A stretch of DNA of 64,000 nucleotides from Plantago ovata (taxonomy: Eukaryota > Streptophyta > Magnoliopsida > Lamiales > Plantaginaceae): the NCBI GenBank assembly GCA_028274465.1, contig CM051455.1, positions 50,073,351 to 50,137,350 of the forward strand. The letters run 5' to 3'. Of the stretch, positions 9,701-20,291 are shown in pieces. The translations under genes and the position numbers were made by a program. The notes beneath the pieces are model-generated. The model did not search any database. It was not told the origin of the DNA and saw only the letters and a list, made by a program, of their open reading frames with translations. Position 1 is the first letter of the stretch. Every line of letters begins with the position of its first letter.

Positions 9701-10738
9701 ACACACTGATTTTATTACAACGGACATCGATCTCTCACGGAAAGGAAATACAAGCACACCACACTTGAAGCCGGATAACTCATTGAACCGCGACATTTCT
9801 TCACTTATCGGACTTGAGCTAGAATTTCCATTTCTAGCCAACCTCTTGGCCACGTCACGTCCCATGGGACGTTTCTCCGGGGAGGTCACGACAAATGAAC
9901 GTTTGCTCCCACCACTACTACCAGCACCCGCAGATGCCATTGGCTCGTCTTCTCCCTCGTCACCACCACCACCGGCCTCTCCCTCCCGAGGCCTGTTCAC
10001 ATAATCATCCCAGCGTAAGTATTCCGCATGCTCCGGATACTTCTTCACGACATTCCATTGCTCCATAAGTGTGAAGGCCTCATTTTTCTTTGCTCTGTAG
10101 AGATCCTGGGCGTACGAAATTATTTGTTCATCGGTGTAGTTACCACTACGTTGACCAAGGAACTTGTGTGCTTTTTCGTGGCAGATAACCCACTCACGTA
10201 TGTGTTTTTTAAGCAACTGCAATCTCCCCTGGAGTGAGTCCTTGGTGCGCACATTCATATCAGGAATCATCCCATCTCTACGAGCGTTTTCGTATCTTTC
10301 GGACACCTTTCTGAAGATCGACTTGAGGTCTTGGTTCGTGCCGGTGATTGGGCACTGACAAACCTCCGCGTAAGCAGTCAGAATGACCCCGTCCTCATGA
10401 ATGTTGAAGTTGTGTCTCTTAGAACCACCACCACCAACTTTTTTAGCGGCTTTCTCTTTTCCTTTGCCACGACCACATGTTCTTTCCTCGGCCACGGCCG
10501 GCTCCGGCTGGGTCTCACGAACAATCTCAGGTTACTGTTGAGAATCATAGAACATGGGTGTTTGTGAGGGTGGACTGTTGAAATAAGGAACATACGGAGT
10601 TTCAGATGGGTTTTGGAAAATAGCTCGGTTAGGTGGGGGGGAGGGGGTTGGACGAAACATGTCATTCATGATAGAATCGTATCGTTCAGGATCGCTGTTT
10701 TTCAAGAAATTAAGATATTGTTGTTGCTCGGGAGTCAT
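9680..10738 (-). pseudogene. Harbinger Myb/SANT-like ORF1 with one in-frame stop
   Basis: PIF/Harbinger elements need a second, DNA-binding protein beside the transposase. The frame from 10738 starts MTPEQQQYLNFLKNSDPERY and is rich in Pro, Asn and Tyr. A single TAA after YDSQQ (10532-10534) stops it. The same frame resumes PEIVRETQPEPAVAEERTCG and runs to 9680. It contains the Myb-like block HNFNIHEDGVILTAYAEVC, QDLKSIFRKVSERYEN and the helix LQGRLQLLKKHIREW, followed by acidic and Ser-rich tails. This layout is that of plant NAM-associated, glutathione S-transferase T3-like ORF1 proteins. The downstream open part (9680-10495) could still give a protein from an internal Met. Confidence 0.75.
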
Positions 10739-10990
10739 TTTGGTGAATGGGAAAAATGGAAAGGAAAAGAGTTGAGAGAGTGTTTTGAGTTTAATTAAGA
10801 AAGGAAAAATGAGTTGGAGAAATTGTGAGCAAACATATCCAAAAGTGGTGTCTATTTATAGATCTCGAAAAGTTCTATCCGTTGATAATTTTTATTTATT
10901 TTTTGCATTTTAATTTTAAAAGTTATGACCGTTTGAAATTTAAATGGAAAACTAAAAAAAAAATTAAAAAAGAAAAGTAAATTAAAGTGG

Positions 10991-11110
10991 GTGGAGTCCA
11001 CCTTCTGGTGGACTCCACGCCACCAAATGCTGAGCGTTTATGTTAAACGCTCAGCATGTTTAAACGCGGCCCGGGCCGCGTTTTTAATCCCCTTAAGCGC
11101 ACTTAAGGGG
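10991..11110. repeat. Right subterminal cluster of four hairpins in the Harbinger element
   Basis: Four separate perfect palindromes follow each other: 10991-11018 (12-bp arms, GTGGAGTCCACC), 11028-11056 (13-bp arms, TGCTGAGCGTTTA), 11062-11083 (22 bp centred on CCCGGG, arm AAACGCGGCCC) and 11089-11110 (9-bp arms, CCCCTTAAG). Spacing between them is only 5-9 bases. Confidence 0.9.
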
Positions 11111-11118
11111 ACTGATGC

Positions 11119-12070
11119 AATAAGTCTAAGAGCATCAACGAACTAAAACGAATTAGTAGGACTTGTTAGAAATTAACCTCAACACAATGATTTTTCTATG
11201 TTATATTGACAATTACTTTTTCAACTTACAATTATTCGATCCCAAAAATTACTTACCAAATTGGATGGAATTAAAGTCTTGTGTGAACTTTCCAAGAGTC
11301 CAGTCGACAGCCACACAATTTATAAGCAGGTCTATATGTACATGGAAGTTGTGAGGTTTATTAGCCTCTAATCTTGTACGAAATCTTGAACTTTAGTGTA
11401 TTTAATTTTTTGAATAAACAATTCCATTCCATTAATTAATTATCGCATACAATTTATAAAAAGATTTATTAAATCAATCTAGTGCTTAATTAATTCTGCA
11501 CGAATTATATATGGACAATTACGTATTCGTTAATACTCAACGTTCATAAATGTAAACTTCAAAGAGGAAAATGTTGCATCTTGGGTGTTAAAAGGGAACT
11601 TGTAAAGTTGATGCATTTACTGAAGATAAAATTCATAAGCTGAAGGAATATCCTATATATCATTTGTGTATTTTACAACATTCAAGTTGTGTATTCATAA
11701 CTGCATTTGGTCAATTACATTACATATGCACCACCCGTTAGATTTAAATTTTCTAATTACATCTGAGTTCTAATAAATCAAACTATTACGTCTAAATCCA
11801 AAAGGGTCCAGATGTAATTCAAACATCTTTGATTTTGACCCAACCTAAACATTTTTAATTTTGTTATTTACACATTTACCTCAAATGTTCCAATTAATTA
11901 AGTTTATCAAGTTCACACAAAATATTTATACATTTGCCTCAAATAACTTTTAAAAAATAAAAATAAATTAAGCTCCAATAGGAGCTCCGGTTGGAGGTGT
12001 TTAAACATCTTTGGTCTGGAGTTGTTAATCCAGTGCTGGAATAATTATTCCGGTGCCGGAGCAGAAATAG

Positions 12071-12119
<49 letters not shown>

Positions 12120-12719
12120 AGGAGGAGGAATAATGGCATGATAGTGTCAAATACATGGATGATATCACACATTAGTATTTTTCAAATTGAACATTACATA
12201 TTAATCTATATCTCTAATAATAACCTAGCTACAAGATTGGAGGAGTGGAGCTTTATGGAGAATCCAATCAAATGGCAGATGCACCAATATAATTAACTAT
12301 ATAAACATGCAATTAACTATATAAACATGCAGTTCAACATGTCAACAGTAATGCTAGTAGTTTTACCACAAAAAAAAAAAAAAATGTAATGCTAGTAGTA
12401 TATAATATTAGTCCTTGTAACTTGTAATGCAAGTAGCGTGAGACCTCCTAATGTTAGTCTAGATGATTAGTTGGCATCGAGCCTTCAAGTTAATTTGGGA
12501 CATTAGTCCATTTTGGTTGGACGGAGCTAGTGATGTAATAATATTTTATTTTTAAAAAGGTATCGATTCATTTAGTATACTACTCGTAATAAGTTAGTTT
12601 ACACACGAGTGCCTTTTGTATCGCTAGACTTAGCTAGACGATACATGGAACATGACCGAAGATCATTACTAAATTACACAGAAAAATAGCTACGATGAAC
12701 ACCTAAGATATATACAAGC
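11119..12719. other. Intergenic; long A-run and second copy of a dispersed repeat
   Basis: No supported gene. It contains copy 2 of the 70-bp repeat (11452-11520) and an A-homopolymer of about 42 bases at 12076-12117 that may be the tail of an old retroposed sequence. No retroelement body was recognised next to the tail. Confidence 0.5.
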
Positions 12720-13163
12720 TAGAGCTTTGTACAGACTGCCTAAGATTCACAAAAGCTGCTGCAGTGTTCCCTTGCATACCACTACCAACTTTGCCTAGAG
12801 CGTCTGCCACCTCGTTGCATTTCCTGTACCGGAAGACTAGAGAACACTACATATATAAACTTCGACTTATACATACTGATCTGAGATAACACCGTCTTGT
12901 CACTTGTGCCTCCAAGTCGGTGTTTGCTTCCTGCATAGAAGAGAATAAACAAGCAACGGATCAGTTTGCACTTCTAAAGTCGAAATTCCCAACTGTAAGG
13001 CTAGCAATAAGCCATTATGAACTGCTAGTAACTCTGCCATATTGTTATCCGTTATCCCAACATAAGCAGCTGCAGCTCTAACATAATCCCCATCCTTATA
13101 AGTTATATTTATAATTACTAATGTTAATGATGATGTAAATAGCACTCGTTCCTTGACAGACAA
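12720..13163 (-). pseudogene. RNase H-domain relic (LINE-type, RVT_3 family)
   Basis: The minus-strand frame reads AAAYVGITDNNMAELLAVHN, GLLLALQLGISTLEV and QTDPLLVYSLLCR, matching the plant RNase H fold with its acidic residues in MAEL and QTDP. The expected end, RYRKCNEVADALGKVGSGMQ, is found further on in another frame (about 12835-12750). At least one frame change separates the two parts. No reverse transcriptase is attached. It is a piece of a LINE or of one of the many host RNase H-like genes derived from them. Confidence 0.6.
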
Positions 13164-14425
13164 GAGTGTCCTACCAGTTGTTTTTGTATTGTTGACTTTT
13201 CGATAGTTGATTTGGTCTCAAATTATGTTCAAATTATACGATACAAAAAATTTAAAATTTATTATAATGAAATGAAATTAGAATGTTTACATTTTCACAA
13301 TATAATATTTTTTATATTATTTTTCTCTACAATTTAGAATTAATTTGAGGTCAAATCAAACCTAAAAAAATTAACAGATGAAAATGTTAAGCTTATGTCA
13401 GGACCGATGAAGTAGTTAGATTTTAGTAAAGAAAAAAGAAAGACTAAATGAAAAAAAAAAAACGTTTATATGTATTGTTATTACATTTGAAATATAAGAA
13501 TTTAATTAACTTGATTAAAATTGAACGGTTAGTTCATTCGATTCATATTATTGTAAAAAATCAAAAGCAGGACTAATTCATTCGACATCTTCCCATTACA
13601 AGCATCTTTACAAATCAAGTGTTATGTTTCTTTAGTGTCATCCGAAATTGTAAACAAGCCTCACCAGTAGCGCCACTGAAAGCTTCATCGAAATTACTCC
13701 AGCAAACACGATTATATTAAGTGGGAGTGATGATACTTAATATTGTAATATGTATGTGACTGATTGAGAGATATGTGAGATATTGTGGTTTATTGAAGAA
13801 AATTTAGAAATTTAATTAACCTTATTAATATACTAAAATTAGGCGTATCGCCAATTTGTAAGGAAGTATTTAGATTACACTAATTTGATAGAAACTCTTA
13901 AAAGTATCACTAATTTGTAATTATTCCTTACAATTACTAATGTTAATAATGATGTAAATAACACTTGTTTCTTGACGGGCAAGAGAAAGTAAAAACAACA
14001 TGTAATAACACTCCTCACTTTGTAATGTTATAAGTTTAACATTTTGTATTGTTAACTTTTTTGTAGTCGATTTGGTCTCAAATTATGTTCAAATTATACG
14101 ATAAAATAATTTAAAATTTATTATAATGAAATTAGAAAGTTTACATTTCCACAATATAATTTTTTTTTAAATTATTTTTCTCTACAATTTAGGATCAATT
14201 TGAGGTTAAATTGAACCTCACAAAAATTAACAGAACAAAATGTTATATTATGTCAAGACCGATGAAGTAGTTAGATTTTAGTAAAGAAAAAAGAAATACT
14301 AAATGAAAAACAAACGTATTGTTCTTACGTTTGAAATATAAGAATTTAATTAACTTGATTAAAATTGAACATTAGTTCATTCGATTCATATTATTGTAAA
14401 AAATCAAAATCAGGACTAATTGTAC
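13105..14425. repeat. Direct duplication of a 0.5-kb AT-rich unit, with a MITE-like relic between
   Basis: Units at about 13105-13580 and 13920-14425 match along most of their length. Shared blocks include TTTGGTCTCAAATTATGTTC, CCGATGAAGTAGTTAGATTT and CATTCGATTCATATTATTG. The second copy has a small insertion near 13985-14045. The interval (about 13700-13930) resembles, in reverse orientation, sequence at 55190-55415 (shared TATCACTAATTTGTAATTAT and GAAGAAAATTTAG-like blocks), so a dispersed MITE-like family may have seeded the duplication. The units have no coding potential. Confidence 0.65.
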
Positions 14426-14824
14426 GTAACTTTTCGATGACATGATCACATTTTAATTGTACGTAACTTTTGGATGACATAGTCACCAGAAGAAAAAAGA
14501 GCTAGAGAAAAAAATCACAAGTAACATTCAGACTTATAAAACGATGACTACGTGTTCAGAAAAAAAAAGAGCTTGATAAATCTTCAGAGAATGTTCCAGA
14601 ACCCAGACGATGACTACGTGTCAAACATCAGCAACGTATCCACACCAGAAACCCAAATACACCCGCACGCACCTTACCACTTACTCCCCTCCTCTCTGCA
14701 GGAACGTAACAGAATTTCCCGCCATTACGCACCATGCTAACATGCGCCTAAAACCCTACTTTCTCCGTTTTCATCATTATACAACAAACACAGAACCACA
14801 AATTCATTTCCAGATCAAACAGAA

Positions 14825-17091
14825 ATGGCTTCCCTGAGAATTTATCTCCTCCTCACTTTCCTCCTCCACCTCACCTCTGCCACCAAAATAGGCGTCACCT
14901 ACAACCCCTCTGCCTCCACCTCACTTCCACCACCAGAGCGCGTGGTCACCACGCTCCGGTCAATGGACATCCCCGCCGTCCGCCTCCTTGATCCAACTCC
15001 GGCATCCATACGCGCCTTCTCCTACACCAACATCTCCGTCCTGCTCTCTGTACCTAACCACTTCATCCCTTCCTTCGTCGACGGCACCTCCTCCACCTTC
15101 TAGTGGCTCTACGCCAACGTGCTTCCGTTCCATCCTCAAACCAGAATCACCATGATCTCGGTCGGATCGGACACTCTCTCAGATCCAAATATTGAAGCTT
15201 CCAACAATCTTATCCCGGCGATTCTCAACCTCCGCAAGTCACTCATCGAGCTCGGAATCAAAACGATTCCAGTGTCAACAACCTTATCACTTTTCTCGAT
15301 CATCTCTAAGCCGTTTCCACCTTCTTCATCGGAGTTTACAGATCTGGTGATAATCACTCAATTGCTTCAGTTCCTGGAGGAAACGAACTCGTCGTTTCTA
15401 GTCAATTTGCATCCGTACTATAATTACCGATCCAACACTCAAATTCGGTAGCGTTTGCACTTTTCCAGGAGCATCCGTTCAATTTTCGTGATGATTTGGT
15501 AACTGGAGTTAGGTACTGGAACTTGTTTGATATGATGGTGGATAGTGTGATTGCTGCTATGACTGTGAAGGGGAAGGGGCATGTTCCGGTGATTGTGGCT
15601 GAGACTGGTTGGCCGAGCAATGAGGAGGCTCATGTTGAAGGGAATTTCGCTGAGATGTATCTGAAGGGACTGGTGTCGCATTTGAGGTCGGGGTTGGGAA
15701 CGCCTTTGAGCAAGGAAGGTGCAGTTGAAGTTTATGTCTACCAACTGTTTGATGATGATACTGCTGGACGGAAAGTAGAGAAGTGGGGGATCATTTATCC
15801 TAATCTGACTTCCAAATATGATTGCTCTTTTGGTTCCAATAAGAGATCGATGGTGGTCGGTTATGGGGATCATCTCCCCGTTCTTGTAAGTATTCTGTTT
15901 CTTCGTTCAATTCATATATTCTGTTTCTTTGTTCAATTCGTATATGTTGTTCTGTGTTATTGTTGATGTAAGTATTTATTTTTGGTTCGTGTTGTGTCTA
16001 TGAACCATGATGCATCCAGTTTCTTGTTCGTATTATTTGTCTTTGTGAAACATGATATTATGTTTCTTGTTCGGGAATCTGTTTTCGTATTGTGTTTGTG
16101 AATCATGATATTCTGCATTGTATGTTATAAGTAGTATGTTTCTTGTTGGTATTGTTTGTGTTTGTGAAGCATGATATTATGTTTCTTGTTCGAGAATTTG
16201 TTTTCGTATTGTGTTTGTGAATCATGATAGTATTATGTATTGTACGTTATAAGTATATGGGTAATTAGTTTGAAGAAGTAGTATGTTTCATGATATTGTT
16301 CTGCGTTATTGTTGTTGTAAGTATTTGTTTCTGGTTCGTGTTGTGTCTGTGAATCATGATATATCCAGTTTCTTGTTCGTATTATTTGTCTTCGTGAATC
16401 ATGATATTATGTTTGTGAATCATGATATTATGTATTGTACGTTATAAGTTCTGATGTTTGTTTATGTTTACGGCAGGTAGCTGCACCACCAGCTCTACTT
16501 TTATTTCTTCCTCTCCACATTGCACTATGGTGCATGGGAGGACTCGACCATGTGTATAAGGTTTATGTATGGCTAAAAACTGGATTGATGTATTCTTGGA
16601 ATGGCATTAAGTTGGCCGTAAATGGAATTTGGCATTTGATATCCGTTGAATTATCCGTAGATGACAAATTAAATATAAGAAATCGGGAGGAATTGGACAT
16701 GCTGATGAAATATTTGATAGGTTACTTTGGAGGGTTGTTGGGCATGGAGGTGGCTGTCTTCATGGGAGTTGCCACCCCTAAAAATTGCAAATTTATTGAC
16801 ATTCCGTGGTTGTTCACCCTATTGGCGGCAATAACATACCTTGTACCCGTTTACATCCAACTCTGGCGTGTTCGCCATGCCTTTGACGCCGAGATCAACA
16901 AAAGTAAAAGACACAAAGTACTAAGAGTACTCAAAAAGTGTATTGGATATTTATTAGCCTTTATCGGTCTTGTATCATGTGTATTTGCGCTCTATATTGT
17001 GCTAGAAGGCTTGTTAAAGTTAGAGTGCTATACATCTCCAGCTCCATCTTGTCCACCTCCCAGCAAACTGCACAGGAAGTTTTTGGTCTAG
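14825..17091 (+). pseudogene. GH17 beta-1,3-glucanase-like gene joined to a four-helix membrane domain
   Basis: GH17 enzymes cut beta-1,3-glucan (callose) outside the cell. Exon 1 (14825-15885) starts with a signal peptide (MASLRIYLLLTFLLHLTSAT) and the GH17 barrel: KIGVTYNP, IPAVRLLDPTPASIRAFSYT, FQEHPFNFRDDLVTGVRYWN and AETGWPSNEE, the last holding the nucleophile Glu. The acid/base motif, normally VGNE, is VGSD here, so activity is doubtful. A TAG stop lies at 15101-15103 and the frame changes once near 15430-15450. A strong donor at 15886 (CTT/gtaagt) and acceptor (cggcag) lead in phase to exon 2 (16477-17091), 204 residues with four hydrophobic helices (VAAPPALLLFLPLHIALWCM, LIGYFGGLLGMEVAVFMG, IPWLFTLLAAITYLVPVYI, CIGYLLAFIGLVSCVFALYI). 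Exon 2 is fully open and matches no GH17 part I know. It may be a separate gene whose first exon I mis-assign. Confidence 0.6.
15895..16445. repeat. Irregular repeats in the intron of the GH17-like gene
   Basis: Variants of GTTTCTTGTTCGTATTATTT, GTGTTTGTGAATCATGATAT and TATGTATTGTACGTTATAAG recur four to six times at uneven spacing, with a larger unit of about 110-120 bp partly visible. Confidence 0.7.
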
Positions 17092-17679
17092 ATGAAGCTA
17101 GTTTGGATTGATTGTGTCGTAATTGCTTTGTAAATTTTTTCCTTGCTTATGTAGTTTAACAGGAATCTCCTCTCACCAAACTTGTAAAGTCTCTCTTCTC
17201 TTGATTGCAATTTCCATTCATGATGACAAGTTGTAACAAATTATGAAATTATTATGGCAACGAATCAAATATCAACCCAATACTAGTTTCATAATTTGAT
17301 AACCACATGACAGATTACATGTAATATATTACCTTCTATTATCGGAAACCTAATTTAGAATTTACTTTATAATAACAACTAAAAGTTTACTTAAGACACG
17401 AACTACAGTACCAATATTAGTTCAACCCCAATATAGCTGTCCCATTCACTAGAACAAATTATATGCCAACCCAATTATGAAACGGCCAAATTTTACAGCC
17501 CATACATATTCTTGGCCTACTAAGGCTGTAGATACAACCATTTTTTGGGCTTTTTGGGCTGATACATGGTATATGGGCTTGGATACAAATCTGTATCAGA
17601 GAGAAGGAAGGTCCAAAATTCTATTCCACTTATACCCCCGGTCATTTTCTCTGCTCTTACAACTGCCACCCTAGGCAAG
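17092..17679. other. Intergenic, nothing recognised
   Basis: 3' flank of the GH17-like locus. No supported exon on either strand. Confidence 0.5.
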
Positions 17680-18046
17680 CTATGTGTCACGGGATGAAAC
17701 TTGATTACCGAAAGAACTTGAACCCGTGCGGCACTAGGCTAGTTCGCCTCGAGACTAGCTAGTAAGCCTACCGAACTTTTTGCTAAGTGTGTAAGAAGAG
17801 AGCTTTCTAGTGAGAGAAATATTGCAAGGATGCTTGAATGCTTTGCATTGCTTGATGATCAAAAGAAATGGCCAAGGGCCTATATATACAAGTTCACCTC
17901 CTCAACGGACGGTGGAGATTGATCTAATCTAACGGTTGTGGAAGACCTTCTAGGTTCTTCCATTATCTAGATCCTTCTACTATGTTCCTTCTCTTACAAG
18001 CTTGGAAATATTCTACAATATACAAGAATATTCTAGAGAACTTATT
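17680..18046 (-). mobile_element. LTR-like fossil sequence
   Basis: Read on the minus strand, a TATA box (GTATATATAGGCCC) is followed by a leader and then CTTTCGGTAATCAAGTTTCA and CCCGTGACA, an arrangement seen in plant LTR promoters. The outer ends and any target duplication are not clear. No internal region is attached. Family not determined. Confidence 0.3.
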
Positions 18047-18048
18047 TA

Positions 18049-18303
18049 CTTCCTCCATTCCTTATCAAACTTTCCATTTCATTTCGTTGACTTTTTCGAG
18101 ACTTTGTTTGATTCCAAATTAATCCTAAATCACACCGGAAAAAAATATTTTGAACTCATATTATAAAAGTGGAAATCTTATATTTTCATAATATAACTTC
18201 AAATATTTTTTTTCCAATACGATTTATGATTAATTCGGAGTCAAACGGAGGCAAAAAAAAGTCAATAAAACCAAATGGAAAGTTTGATAAGGAATGGAGG
18301 AAG
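18049..18303. mobile_element. Stowaway (Tc1/mariner) MITE
   Basis: A 255-bp element with inverted ends of about 30 bases (CTTCCTCCATTCCTTATCAA at the left, complement at the right) and TA on both sides. The interior is AT-rich and non-coding. Confidence 0.9.
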
Positions 18304-18773
18304 TACATGATAGTCTCCCTTGGGACAGATATACCGCGAGATCGGTCGTACGTGACATATGGTTTCCATGCTACAAGTAGGTGCTGGAAAAAAAAGTATC
18401 ATGCCCATTTAATGTCCTGCCATGATCAAGAAGGAAGATATGAAATTTAAATGAAGTTGTACAAAATTGCACAGAAACATCAAGAATGGAGAATGAAGGA
18501 AGCGAAGCGCTCGACTAAATAGAAACACAGTTAATACCAACAGATAAAAGTACACAAACAACTTCTAGTCAATATATGACATTTAAAGAAGTCGGAAAGA
18601 CAGTTGTGTTGTCAAATAGAAGGAGGCATATTTGGACCTATTTTCCTACTCTTAACTTTCCTACTCGTGAGGTTTATGTCAGTGTTATCTCTATGAAAAA
18701 ACAAGAGCCTAGGTATGTCCGTTGGGTGGACCAAATTGTCAGATCGCACAAGGCTCCTACTGTTGATGAATTT

Positions 18774-19080
18774 TGTAACGCCCAAGAATTTCAGCGGCTT
18801 AAAGGGGTTGAGAACGCTACTCATGTCAATAAGGTGCACCTTTTTTTTTCGAGAATCCACCCAGAAGAACTCCTGAGTTAAGCGCGCTTGCTCTGGAGCA
18901 ATTCTAGGATGGGTGACCTACTGGGAAGTTCCCGATGCGCGCACGAGTGAAGACAAAGTGCGCGGATGAGAACATGTGTTGGTTTGTGGGGTCAGCATAT
19001 CACCTTGGAGAGCTGCCCAGGAGTAACCTCGTTGCCCCGTTGGGCCGGGTCTAGGCCCATTAATAGGTTGGGTCGTTACA
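18774..19080 (+). mobile_element. Cassandra TRIM solo LTR (fossil) carrying a 5S rRNA-like segment
   Basis: Cassandra is a small non-coding LTR element whose LTR contains a 5S rRNA gene-like promoter. This copy is 307 bp, starts TGTAACGCCCAAG, ends GGGTCGTTACA, and is flanked by a perfect 5-bp duplication AATTT (18769-18773 and 19081-19085). The 5S-like stretch is at 18856-18942. Only one LTR is present, so it is a solo LTR. The intact duplication suggests a moderate age. Confidence 0.9.
18856..18942 (+). other. 5S rRNA-derived promoter segment inside the Cassandra LTR
   Basis: AGAACTCCTGAGTTAAGCGC and GGATGGGTGACCTACTGGGA align with the second half of plant 5S rRNA, including the internal RNA polymerase III control region. 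The first part of 5S is not preserved. It is part of the element, not a functional 5S gene. Confidence 0.85.
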
Positions 19081-19380
19081 AATTTAGGATACAGTGATAC
19101 ACTATGATTGGGAAAATTGAAATTTTCCCAACCATAGTCGAATAAAAAAAATGCAAAAAACGTCCTAATTCGAGTTAAAGGACTGAATAATTCGCGATTT
19201 TGGTCCCTTCTGCCACCGGATCGACTGACTTGGCCGCTTAGTAGAATTCGCACGAATTTGCCCTTTTTTTGGTCCCGTTCTTTAGGTTGCGTCTCAAGAC
19301 GTTATATTACCCACAAAATTGTGAAGAACCCTAATTCCCAAATTTTCAATTACACCAACATCTGTGAATTTCACTGGTAA

Positions 19381-19770
19381 TGAGGGAGCATTGGGTCTCA
19401 CAGTCGTCTCAGGAGAGTGATCAGGAATGCCCATTTCAGCATGCTCCTTGTCAATGTCAGGCGAAGATGTTGGAGAAGGAAGAGCGGATTACGAAGCTGG
19501 AAGAGCAGGTTTTCTTGAAGGAATTTCTGGAAGTTGAGAAGGAATTGTAGGAGAAGAACTTGCTGTCATCACCTCCGGACGTGAAAAAGAGTGCATGTGA
19601 TAGTGTGATGAGAGATTGAGGGACATGGAAAATAGGTTTCTCAACTTCGAAGCTATTTTCCACGATGTCAAGTGTTTCTCAACGGGCTGGAAAAGGTGAC
19701 CACTAATGAAGAAATTTGCAATATCGTTGCTCGTTTGATCTTGTGTTTCCAGGCTCTCTCTGTAAAATGA
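19381..19770 (+). pseudogene. Degenerate small ORF with a coiled-coil stretch, unrecognised
   Basis: From ATG at 19381 the frame reads MREHWVSQSSQESDQECPFQ, then CQCQAKMLEKEERITKLEEQ and VFLKEFLEVEKEL before a stop. After that stop the same frame continues EKNLLSSPPDVKKSACDSVM and stops again. The Cys/Gln-rich start plus a Lys/Glu/Leu helix is reminiscent of small plant proteins of unknown function. I do not recognise the family. Confidence 0.25.
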
Positions 19771-20291
19771 ATTTAGGATTTTGTGTAGACGATGTAGTAG
19801 TATTAGGTTGGTTGATGCTCTGTTTTGTTGTTGTTAATGTTGCTACTGCTGTGTAATCCCTCTTTTTTTTTTTTGGAATGAAAATCGAATTATATGTGAA
19901 CTTGATTATATTGTATTTATTGCAGAATTAATTCATGGAAAAAAATGATAAATATAACGAGAAATTAAAGGGAAATTGATAAATTGAAGTAGAGATTAAT
20001 TAGATTAAAATAAAACAAGTGACATAGCACTTAGAGTTCATAAAACTGGAAACATAGGAGAAACATAAACTGGCCATAAACTTGAAACAGAAATAGGAGA
20101 TGAAAAAACATAAACATCGAAGCGCTAGACCAATTCAGCCATGGCGTCCTGGACAGTTTGGAGCAGCTGGTCATGGTAAATCCCCAGAGCATGGTCAACA
20201 ACATCTTGCATATCCAGATGGTTTTGAAAAGAGTAGTCAGGAAAATTTTCCCAAAAATAACCAATAAAGTTACAAATTGAGTTCATGTAAC

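Larger units (their letters stand above)
7648..11118 (-). mobile_element. PIF/Harbinger DNA transposon, nearly complete
   Basis: This 3.5-kb element carries the two genes typical of plant PIF/Harbinger: a DDE transposase (7990-9405) and a Myb/SANT-like ORF (9680-10738), both on the minus strand. The outermost shared inverted bases are GCATCAGT at the left and ACTGATGC at the right. Beyond them the flanks (TCC and AAT) do not form a matching 3-bp duplication, so the exact ends are uncertain. Both ends contain strong hairpins, described separately. The transposase is open throughout and the second ORF has one stop, so the element may be recently active or able to be helped by related copies. 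Confidence 0.8.
18576..19148 (+). pseudogene. F-box/FBD-type gene fragment interrupted by a Cassandra LTR
   Basis: The plus frame reads KTVVLSNRRRHIWTYFPTLN, the second half of a plant F-box (compare TSVLSKRWRYLWTSLPNL), then RYVRWVDQIVRSHKAPTVDE, typical of the region after the F-box in F-box/LRR (FBD) proteins. Such proteins are substrate receptors of SCF ubiquitin ligases. After DEF the Cassandra LTR (18774-19080) begins. Behind it the sequence continues FRIQ, stop, YTMIGKIEIFPTIVE in the expected register. The first helix of the F-box and all leucine-rich repeats are absent. It is a dead fragment. Confidence 0.6.

Noticed and set aside
18856-18942. A functional 5S rRNA gene
   Set aside because: Only the second half of 5S is conserved, it lies inside a Cassandra LTR, and there is no tandem array.
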